Part shown: piece by piece, positions 36,393-43,800 of the stretch
Layout of the letters: each line of letters begins with the position of its first letter
Numbering within the stretch: the stretch's first letter is position 1
DNA from: Paraburkholderia fungorum
GTDB lineage: Bacteria; Pseudomonadota; Gammaproteobacteria; Burkholderiales; Burkholderiaceae
Length of the DNA: 64,000 nucleotides
Assembly: GCF_003610895.1 (NCBI RefSeq)
Contig: NZ_MCAS01000068.1
Location: 1-64,000 of the forward strand
Direction: 5' to 3'
Program-made: the position numbers and the translations under genes
The notes under the pieces: model-generated
What the model was told of the DNA's origin: nothing
What the model saw: the letters and a program-made list of their open reading frames with translations, nothing else
Database searches by the model: none

Positions 36393-36756
36393 GATTCCTC
36401 CCTCTGAAAGAGCGGCCGATGCATGAGGTGCGCTATTCGTTTCGTCCCGGCCAGAACGGTGCGTCGATAGCAACGCCACATTGCTTTGACAAGCCTGGTG
36501 GCATTTGAATTGCACCCGACTGTCCGCGCAATTACGGTTTGTCAGCGTTGTTACCGTTCAGCAATTTTCGTGCTTGCCCGCTCTCTGACCGACAGTCTGC
36601 GGTCTGGTGACGTTTTTTGAGGGTTATACGACCTTTGCGCCATCAGAGTCGCCTTTCATAATTCACATGAAAGACGGAAACGTGCAAAGCGCGCCAACAT
36701 GATTGCCCCTTGCACGTTCGGCTTGGTCAACCACGAGGCAGAGAAAGGAACCCAGG
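36393..36756. other. Divergent promoter region
   Basis: About 360 bp between the SH3-domain gene and the SDR gene. No coding frame seen. A run of T at 36611-36616 lies after a weak CAG/CTG stem, not a convincing terminator. Confidence 0.5.
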
Positions 36757-37503
36757 ATGAGACTTAAGAACAAGTCAGCTTTGATCACCGGCGGTACTAG
36801 CGGCATTGGTCTTGCAACCGCCAGGCTCTTCATTGCGGAAGGCGCACGAGTAGCGGTCACTGGTCGCGACGATGCCGTATTTGAGCGCGTGCGGGCCGAG
36901 CTTGGCGAGAATGCGCTCGTTCTCAAGGGCGACGTACGTTCGATCGCGGACATGCGGGCGATTGCCACCAAAGTGAAGGAGAAGTTCGGCGGCCTGGATG
37001 TCGTGTTCGCCAACGCTGGCCGAGCTTTCCCATCAGCCATCAACGACATCGACGAGGAACTGTATGACGAGATCATGGACATCAACGTCAAGGGCGTGGT
37101 GTTCACGCTTCAGGCGGTGCTGCCGGACTTGCGAGAGGGTTCCTCAGTCATTCTCAATACATCGTTCGTCGCGCAGACTGGCAAGCATGGCATCTCGCTG
37201 ACTGCGGCGGCGAAAGCCGCCGTACGATCACTTGCCCGCAGTTGGTCCTACGAGTTTCTCGACCGCAAGATCCGCTTTAACGCGATCGCTCCCGGCGCAA
37301 TGGACACGCCCCTGATCAGCAAGTGGGGTATGTCCGACGAATGGGTTCGCGACCGCAAGGCGGAGTTCGCCCAGGCTATCCCGGTGGGCCACATGGGCAA
37401 GGCCGAGGACATTGCCTACGCCGCACTCTATCTCGCTAGCGACGAATCCTCCTACGTGGTCGGCACCGAACTGGTCGTCGATGGCGGCACCTCGCAACTC
37501 TAA
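36757..37503 (+). CDS. Short-chain dehydrogenase/reductase with substituted catalytic tyrosine
   Basis: 248 aa classical SDR. The NAD(P) motif is TGGTSGIG (residues 11-18), NAG is at 86-88, and the end VVGTELVVDGGTS is typical. The catalytic Ser136 is in ILNTSF, and Lys153 is present, but the position four before it, normally Tyr in YxxxK, is Thr149 (SLTAAAK). The enzyme may therefore be inactive as a dehydrogenase or use an unusual mechanism. AGGAACCCAGG precedes the ATG at 36757. Followed 152 nt later by a Tat-exported DJ-1 gene. Confidence 0.87.
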   Translation: MRLKNKSALITGGTSGIGLATARLFIAEGARVAVTGRDDAVFERVRAELGENALVLKGDVRSIADMRAIATKVKEKFGGLDVVFANAGRAFPSAINDIDEELYDEIMDINVKGVVFTLQAVLPDLREGSSVILNTSFVAQTGKHGISLTAAAKAAVRSLARSWSYEFLDRKIRFNAIAPGAMDTPLISKWGMSDEWVRDRKAEFAQAIPVGHMGKAEDIAYAALYLASDESSYVVGTELVVDGGTSQL

Positions 37504-37655
37504 GGCTTCGGCCTCCGATTCCACAGCCCTACGCGAGGTCCAGGCTCCTCCACTTCTCAATCACACGCCCGCCACGCTTTTCGTCGTGGTGGTCCTGCAA
37601 TCCGGCCCAACCTGACTGCGCTCGCAGAGGGGCCGATGTACAAGGAGAAATTATC

Positions 37656-38510
37656 TTGACCGACAATAGTAAAAACAACGCGGCCGGCGAGCGACCGATC
37701 GGCGCGGGCCATTCCCGCCGCGATGTTCTCAAGCTTGGAAGCATTGCCACGCTCGGCGCCATCCTGGGAGGCGGAGCCCTGCTTGGCCGCGCCACTTCCG
37801 CTTTTGCGCAGGCAGGCAGCGAGGGAACGCTCTCTCCGACCGATCCACTCGACATCGTCATCGCGGTTTATCCCGGCGGGACGCTTCTCGATTTTGCCGG
37901 CCCTAGCGAGATTTTCCACCGGCTACCGAATACGAACGTTCGCTACGCGAGCCTCGATGGTGGTTATGTGCCCCTCGAATTTGGCGTCATGTATGGCAAG
38001 ACTGAACGACTGGCCGACATCGAGAAGGCAGGCCTGATTCTGGTTCCTGGTGGATCCGATCTGTCCGCGCCGATGCAGCCGGCGTATCAAGCGCAGGTTC
38101 GGCGTCTGGCCGAGAGCGCCAAACATGTTACGTCGGTTTGCAACGGGTCGCTCGTGCTCGCCGCAACAGGCGTTCTCAAGGGTAAACGAAGCGCCTGCCA
38201 CTGGGCTTTCGTCAACAAGCTGTCCGAATATGGCGCCATCCCCGTGCCGGATCGCTTCGTAGAAGACGACAACGGCCGGTTCATGAGCGGCGGCGGCGTA
38301 ACGGCGGGCATCGACTTTGCGCTTCGCGTTGCCGCGAAGCTGCGCGGTCAACAGGCCGCCGAGTTCACGCAACTCGTGATCGAATATGATCCCGCGCCCC
38401 CGTTCCATTCCGGCCATCCCAGAGATGCCCGGCCAGAAGTCCTTGCGATGGTCGACAAGGAACTGCCCGGCGCATCCAGGGGTCTCGCCCGAATTCCAGG
38501 GGTTCGCTGA
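37656..38510 (+). CDS. Tat-exported DJ-1/PfpI family protein
   Basis: 284 aa from a TTG with AAGGAG upstream. The N-terminus carries a twin-arginine signal, HSRRDVLKLG, followed by a hydrophobic run to about residue 50. The DJ-1 domain has nucleophile Cys162 in SVCNGSLVLAA, as in isonitrile hydratase-like proteins. Export of this fold through Tat suggests a periplasmic hydrolase or hydratase. A second DJ-1 protein, with an AraC domain, is encoded nearby (39344). Confidence 0.87.
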   Translation: MTDNSKNNAAGERPIGAGHSRRDVLKLGSIATLGAILGGGALLGRATSAFAQAGSEGTLSPTDPLDIVIAVYPGGTLLDFAGPSEIFHRLPNTNVRYASLDGGYVPLEFGVMYGKTERLADIEKAGLILVPGGSDLSAPMQPAYQAQVRRLAESAKHVTSVCNGSLVLAATGVLKGKRSACHWAFVNKLSEYGAIPVPDRFVEDDNGRFMSGGGVTAGIDFALRVAAKLRGQQAAEFTQLVIEYDPAPPFHSGHPRDARPEVLAMVDKELPGASRGLARIPGVR

Positions 38511-38638
38511 AACGCTTCCAGCGTTATGCGGGGGGCCGCACCACTGGCCTCGATGAAGACCGCAAACGACATTGTCTGCACCATTTGTCCAATCCGGTGC
38601 GGACCTCTCCAATTCAAGCCAGGATCGGAAATCATTCA

Positions 38639-39103
38639 ATGCGACAGACTCGTCTTTGTGCTGCGGCCCTCGCGGCCTGTTTGACCCTTTTCGTTTTTGC
38701 GCCACCTGCAACTGCAAGCGACTCCCTGCGTCCACCCGAAGCGGCAATCAAAGCCGAAAACGCACGATGGGCGGAAGCTTTCGGGCGAGGTGATTACGAC
38801 GCGATAGGTCGTCTCTATACGGAAGATGGTGCACTTTTACCACCTGGGGGCGACCGCGTCGCCGGCCCCAACGCGATCGCCGAATACTTCACCAAAGGAT
38901 ATGCGGGATCCACGCCAGACACCGTATCCTTCGGCAATTACGAGTTCTACGGCAATGATCAGACTGTGACCGAAGTTTCGGATGCCGAAATTCACGATCA
39001 CAATGGAAAGCTCAAATTTCGCGGCAAACAGATCCTCATCTTCCTGAAGCAGGGCGGCGCCTGGAAGCTACATCGCGACATCTGGAACAGTTACACCCCT
39101 TGA
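38639..39103 (+). CDS. Exported DUF4440/SnoaL-like (NTF2-fold) protein
   Basis: 154 aa. Sec signal MRQTRLCAAALAACLTLF, cleaved after ATA near residue 28. The mature part is a cone-shaped NTF2-like domain (ENARWAEAFGRGDYDAIGRLYTEDGALLPPGGD, then LHRDIWNSY at the C-terminus). Such proteins bind small hydrophobic ligands or act as isomerases or cyclases. The ribosome site is weak. Co-directional with the Tat DJ-1 gene, 128 nt apart. Confidence 0.82.
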   Translation: MRQTRLCAAALAACLTLFVFAPPATASDSLRPPEAAIKAENARWAEAFGRGDYDAIGRLYTEDGALLPPGGDRVAGPNAIAEYFTKGYAGSTPDTVSFGNYEFYGNDQTVTEVSDAEIHDHNGKLKFRGKQILIFLKQGGAWKLHRDIWNSYTP

Positions 39104-39343
39104 GACCTGACGCTCGTTAAGAGGCGGCGAAAGTCTCCTGGACGGTGGGTCTGACAGCAGTGGCGCGATCTGTCGGAATTGGATCCTGCGGCACACGGCT
39201 CGCCGCCCAGGCTTCCCGCTGGGGCAACGATTGCTGATCCGGCTGATCAACCGGAATATGAGTTTGGCAAACAATGGCGTACTGCAAACGCCAATCGGTC
39301 ATTAGATGAATACCGACCAAGTGACGCACTGATCTGCCGTCGA

Positions 39344-40291
39344 TCAGCGCTCACCGTTCAATCTGCTTTCGCGTCGGATCGATTGCGGTGGATGTCCAAG
39401 CAGTTTGATGAAAGCCCTTCGCATCCGTTCCGGATCGGCAAATCCCACAGCCAGAGCAATCTGTTCGATCGGTTCGCTACCACTCTGCAGACGCAACCGC
39501 GCAGCTTCAACACGCAAGCGCTCGACCGCTTTAGCAGGCGTCTCACCCGTTTCCCGGCGAAATGCTCGCCCGAATTGCCGCGGACTTAATCTTGCGGCAT
39601 CGGCGAGCCGCTCGACAGGTAGCGCTTCAGCCAGATGTTCTCTGGCAAAACTCAGAGCGATGCGGATACGATCCGACTCCGGTTCCATTTGCGACATAGC
39701 GGAGAATTGGGACTGGCCTCCGGGTCGGCGATACGGAACGACCAGATACCTGGCAACAGCGCGCGCAATTTCCGCGCCCATATCTCTTTCAATCATGGCG
39801 AGCGCCAAGTCTATTCCGGCGGCGATGCCGGCCGACGTCCAAACACGGCCATCTGCTATGTAGATGCTGTCGCCCTCGACCCTGATGCGAGGGAAGCGCG
39901 ACTGCAAATGAGCAGCGTACCGCCAGTGTGTTGTTGCTCTCAGGCCGTCCAACAAGCCAGTTTCCGCAAGCAAAAACGCTCCCGTACAGACGCTTGCCAC
40001 CCGCGAGGCTCTGGAGCCCAATTTCCTGGCAGCGGCGATGTTCTCCGGTGTCTGCATCGGATCGATATCGCCGCCCACGAATATGACCGTGTCAAACGTG
40101 CGCCTCCCGATCGGCTTTGTCTCGATCGGAAGGCCTACATTGCCAAGAACGGGGCCTCCTGACTGCGAGACCACATGAAGTTCATATGGGGTATGGCCAG
40201 CGGCTGTGATCACCTGATTAAAAGCCGAAAGTGGTCCGCCCAGATCGAGAGCATCGTAGCCACGGCAAACGAAGAATCCAATTCGATGCAT
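39344..40291 (-). CDS. GlxA-type transcriptional regulator (DJ-1 domain + AraC domain)
   Basis: 315 aa. Residues about 3-185 are a DJ-1/PfpI-like domain (Cys in SVCTGAFLLAETG), and the C-terminal 100 residues are an AraC helix-turn-helix pair (VERLADAARLSPRQFGRAFRRE and IALAVGFADPERMRRAF). It would sense a small molecule through the DJ-1 fold and activate transcription. The ATG at 40291 matches family starts. Convergent with the DUF4440 gene; it may control the SDR / DJ-1 / DUF4440 group upstream, which is inference. Confidence 0.9.
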   Translation of the reverse strand: MHRIGFFVCRGYDALDLGGPLSAFNQVITAAGHTPYELHVVSQSGGPVLGNVGLPIETKPIGRRTFDTVIFVGGDIDPMQTPENIAAARKLGSRASRVASVCTGAFLLAETGLLDGLRATTHWRYAAHLQSRFPRIRVEGDSIYIADGRVWTSAGIAAGIDLALAMIERDMGAEIARAVARYLVVPYRRPGGQSQFSAMSQMEPESDRIRIALSFAREHLAEALPVERLADAARLSPRQFGRAFRRETGETPAKAVERLRVEAARLRLQSGSEPIEQIALAVGFADPERMRRAFIKLLGHPPQSIRRESRLNGER

Positions 40292-40728
40292 GGTGAAATA
40301 GTTATCGAAGCCGTCGAAGTGACATATTTTACGGAGAACCCTTGAATAAAGCCATTTCGGATTTTCCTGTTTGGTGGCTGATAGCAGGCGCCACGCAACC
40401 ACTTCGCACTCGCAATCGAACGTCAGCGGCCGGCTTAAGCTGACCTACGCGCTCCGCAGACCGGCGACCACGTCAGTGGATGAAGTGCCACAACGCCCTT
40501 TGTCTCGTCTGTGGACTGCTAACAGATTCAAGCCGCATTCCGAATGTCCGCTCATGGCCACGTGCCGCCTCATGCATGAGGCATGCATTCCCCGTGGCGC
40601 GCCATGCGGCGACCGGTAACTCGCGGCTCGAGGCGATCGCCGAGTTCGCCAGTAGCAGCCATTCGCCATAGGGTTTCGGTGCTGGTAGGATTCACATCCG
40701 GTCGAGAGGAATCGAGATAAATCAGCCA
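40292..40728. other. Intergenic region, no gene seen
   Basis: About 440 bp with short frames only. Around 40500-40570 the sequence resembles the degenerate dispersed repeats (ACAGATTCAAGCCGCATTCC then GTCCGCTCATGGCC). Confidence 0.4.
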
Positions 40729-41115
40729 ATGAAATTCGACATCGAAGGTAAGGCGGCATTGGTTACGCCGACTCCCATACAGATTGCTCGCGCGCTCAAG
40801 TCCCTGCGAAGTTACGGCAAGTCGTCCTACGCGTCATTAACTGACGCCGCAGGCAACTATGTGCAGGTAGCCGGAGGTGGCGTCAGCTGTATGGTTGAGC
40901 GCTTCGATTCCGGCGCACATCGTTGGAGGGCGTTTCACGACAACCCGTCTCCTGTGCGCCCGGATGGAACGATCCTGGTCTTCAGCGCAGGCAACATTCC
41001 GATGCAATCGGACGAATGGTTTATGGCTGATCAGGTTGTGGAAGTATTTCTCGCCTTCCTCAGCGGTGCACCGTATCCGCCCTTTGTGCACTGGCGACCA
41101 GCGCCGGGCTTTTGA
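40729..41115 (+). CDS. Small protein of unknown function (immunity-like)
   Basis: 128 aa soluble protein. The pattern SYASLTDAAGNYVQVAGGGV, then TILVFSAGNIPMQSDEWF and ending in PPFVHWRPAPGF, is unlike any enzyme I know and resembles the single-domain proteins found as immunity partners of polymorphic toxins. No toxin gene is adjacent. Function is unassigned. Confidence 0.5.
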   Translation: MKFDIEGKAALVTPTPIQIARALKSLRSYGKSSYASLTDAAGNYVQVAGGGVSCMVERFDSGAHRWRAFHDNPSPVRPDGTILVFSAGNIPMQSDEWFMADQVVEVFLAFLSGAPYPPFVHWRPAPGF

Positions 41116-41523
41116 CCTTGGGCGACGAGCCAGGATACGCTCTGATCGGCTTCTGGAACTCGCGCTGTCAACGATTTAGAGCTTCGGCGCGCCTGGCCGA
41201 AACTGGTCGCTTTCTGCCTGACAGCGATCGGCAGCACACGACCCTGAAGAGACTTGAGCTTGCTCGCTAGCCGACAGTTCTAACCCGCAACAAGCGCACC
41301 GCGCCGGTGCTTGAGATATCGCTGTCATTCCGGTTCCTGGTCATCCACCAAAGGCAATCAGCGTTTGTTCGCTCCCGAAAGCATCTTCGCGCATCGAAAA
41401 TAAAGTTTTCACGGAATCGGCCGAAAACCGATTAAATATCGCTTCTCGACCAGGTGAACAAAACGATCGGAAGTATGTACGTCGTCGTGAACACGACCGG
41501 ACAAACCACCCTCCATCCACTAC
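41116..41523. other. Intergenic region with degenerate repeat
   Basis: No gene. Around 41197-41254 is a segment (CTGCCTGACAGCGATCGGCAG then CACACGACCCTGAA) that recurs as a degenerate copy at 59295-59335. The rest is AT-richer and probably carries the promoter of the next gene. Confidence 0.4.
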
Positions 41524-42987
41524 ATGATTTCAACACCTGACTTCCACCGCCGCTGGCGCATTGCGGTGGTTCCGCTATCGATGGTCATTGCCGGCTTATC
41601 CGGGAACGCGACTGCGATGGACTGGACGCCGATGCCGACAGATTCCACCCTCACGTACCTGACCGAGTCGGCCATTCGTATCGGTGACGACGTCTACTTC
41701 GCAGAGCAAGGTCCGGTCTATCGCATGGAGCGCGGTGGTGAAGCAGTCCGCGACGATACGACACAAGCAACGTCGCTCGAGGAAATCGATTGCGCAGCGC
41801 AGCGCGAACGAATGTTGCTGACCGATACCTATCAAAGCGGCAGATTCCTTCGGCTATTTGAGGACGCGTCCAGATCTTACAAGCGGGCGGTATTCAAGTC
41901 GGGTAACGAGCCCCCACCGCGTCTTGCGAGACTGAAGGCGATGTGCGCGTTACCGCTGCATCGGGAGCGTCTCGTCAACGTTGGCAGAGGGGACGGAGAT
42001 ACGCTGCTTCAGATCGACACGCGCAGCGTGCACGATTCTGGAAAGTTGAGACTGGTTTGGGCACGCATCGACTATCCGAAGATGACGCTCAATCCACCCT
42101 ATGGTGCGCCATACGATTCAATTCGCGAATTGATCGCTCTCGATTGTGCCGCCGGCAATGCGCAAGTGCCAATTCGCTACTACTTTTCACCTGGCGGCGA
42201 CATTACTGACGCGACGAGATTGCTCGATGCGCCTCCGCCCGCCTCACCGATTGAATCCGATCCGCTGATTGCACAGGCCGCGCATGCCGTTTGCGGCGCA
42301 CCAATCGATCCTGAGCACTTCGCCGGCCCGATCGGTGGCGACGTTGTCCGCAAGAAGCCGGAAACCCCTGAGATGCCGGCCATCGAAGTCGGCCGGATAG
42401 CTGACGATGTACGGGCCGCGGCGGACGCATTCGGTCGGGCACTGCCCGGTGTCGCACGTTTTTCAAAAGCTACCGTTGTGGAGACGATGTCCAGTTCATC
42501 ACCCCAGCTTCCTCAATCCAAAGTCGTGATCGAATTGCAACCGCAGTCGGACGGTACGACGTTGTTGCGAGAATCCTACTCAACCTTTTACGTCGATCGC
42601 GCTTCCGTCGGCGGGTTTGCGCAACTTGGCTCAAGGATGATCACCAACACGCCTGAGAGCAGCGGGAGCATTACCGAGCAACTCAGCGCCGCGGTATCGA
42701 TGTTCGATGACGGAGCGACATTCGACTATCGGAGCAGCTTGAGAAATTCCGGGCTGGGCAGATTAGTCAAAGACGACGAAACCTGCCGAGTCGGGAAACC
42801 CATGGACGCTGCAATGTTGAATGCCAGGCTTGCGGGCCGTGCGTGGCCTGTCGATTGTAGTGGCGAAGGTCGGCCGCGGCGGTCGGGCTACTACGTGGAA
42901 GCGCTTCGTTTCTTCCTCGTCACGGAAAGCGAATCGGATAGCTACGGCAAATCAACTGCTCATATCGATTCCGTCACCATCGAGTAG
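41524..42987 (+). CDS. Exported protein with surface-adhesin-E-like repeats
   Basis: 487 aa. An N-terminal hydrophobic signal is visible (VVPLSMVIAGLSGNATA, cleavage near residue 31). Two regions, about 33-145 and about 150-265, share the layout of the surface-adhesin protein E domain: a stretch on an Asp/Ser pair (TLLQIDTRSV), an aromatic WARIDY segment, and an LDCA/IDCA cysteine, with a further cysteine later. The remaining third has no recognised domain. Likely envelope-located; role unknown. No co-directional neighbour with short spacing. Confidence 0.65.
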   Translation: MISTPDFHRRWRIAVVPLSMVIAGLSGNATAMDWTPMPTDSTLTYLTESAIRIGDDVYFAEQGPVYRMERGGEAVRDDTTQATSLEEIDCAAQRERMLLTDTYQSGRFLRLFEDASRSYKRAVFKSGNEPPPRLARLKAMCALPLHRERLVNVGRGDGDTLLQIDTRSVHDSGKLRLVWARIDYPKMTLNPPYGAPYDSIRELIALDCAAGNAQVPIRYYFSPGGDITDATRLLDAPPPASPIESDPLIAQAAHAVCGAPIDPEHFAGPIGGDVVRKKPETPEMPAIEVGRIADDVRAAADAFGRALPGVARFSKATVVETMSSSSPQLPQSKVVIELQPQSDGTTLLRESYSTFYVDRASVGGFAQLGSRMITNTPESSGSITEQLSAAVSMFDDGATFDYRSSLRNSGLGRLVKDDETCRVGKPMDAAMLNARLAGRAWPVDCSGEGRPRRSGYYVEALRFFLVTESESDSYGKSTAHIDSVTIE

Positions 42988-43800
42988 TGGGTTGCCTTGG
43001 ATACGCGCGTGGCTCGTAGGAATCTACGGGCCTAAATTGTTACCGATCGGCGGGCGCTATCGACCAGTCGCTGTTGGCCGGTCAGTGCCTCATGCAATCG
43101 GCACACACTCCCAGCCTTCCGCAGCATAGCTATGGAGCAACGCGACTCCAAAACAGCCGCTCCCCCTCGTTGTCGATCGCTCGTCGAGGCGACTTGCACT
43201 CGCATATCAATGCGATGAATGGCAAATCGACCATCGACAGCCAGCACCAACGGCACCCTGGGATCACAAATACTCGTCGGCAAGTGCCGATAATGAAATA
43301 AAAATGAAAGAATAACGATTACCGATCGCAAGGTCGAAGTACGCGCCCTTTCAATTGGCCATTTAAAACTTCGATTAGAAAAATACGCATCGCATAACGT
43401 AAAGTCCGCCCATTTATCTGGAATGGATATATTTAATGAATTTCTTGCGGGAAGATCTGCCCACGCCTACTATTGCCGAAAGTCTATTCAAATACGCAAT
43501 AAATAAGACTCGGGAGGACACCACAATGACAGGAAGAGACAGCTAATCCGAGGCTTCCCGGGACGGTCGGCGACCGCTGGGATGACCTCCTCTGCCGCCC
43601 CAGACATACAAGATGCCGGGGGGGGCGAAATTACTCGCCATTACTAACGACGCCGCATCCGCAAACTGACGGGTTAATCAATTACGCCCCTACGCCGGAA
43701 ACCTGTACAGGATTTATTTAAAAATTACATCGACCGGCAAAGCGAATGCTTAGGCAGTTTGCATAAAGAGTTGAATACCAATTAATCCGGGGAGTCAAAC
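42988..43800. other. Long leader/intergenic region of the molybdo-hydroxylase operon
   Basis: About 810 bp. The middle (43290-43520) and the stretch 43680-43790 are AT-rich, unlike the genes around. It holds a six-codon ORF with a strong ribosome site at 43529-43549 and small hairpins: CGGTC-GGC-GACCG at 43564-43576 and GGCGA/TCGCC at 43624-43639, plus an eight-G run at 43618-43625. CCTCC at 43586-43590 could pair with GGAGG of the short ORF. No larger gene was seen. Confidence 0.45.
43529..43549 (+). other. Six-codon leader ORF with strong ribosome site
   Basis: MTGRDS-stop, preceded by GGGAGG at 43515-43520 with an 8-nt spacer, upstream of the molybdo-hydroxylase operon. The neighbouring hairpins make an attenuation or leader-peptide role possible. 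Coding status is unproven. Confidence 0.3.

Noticed and set aside
43618..43625. Eight-G run as a phase-variation tract
   Set aside because: It is not inside a gene or between promoter elements that I can identify; kept only as a side note in the leader finding.
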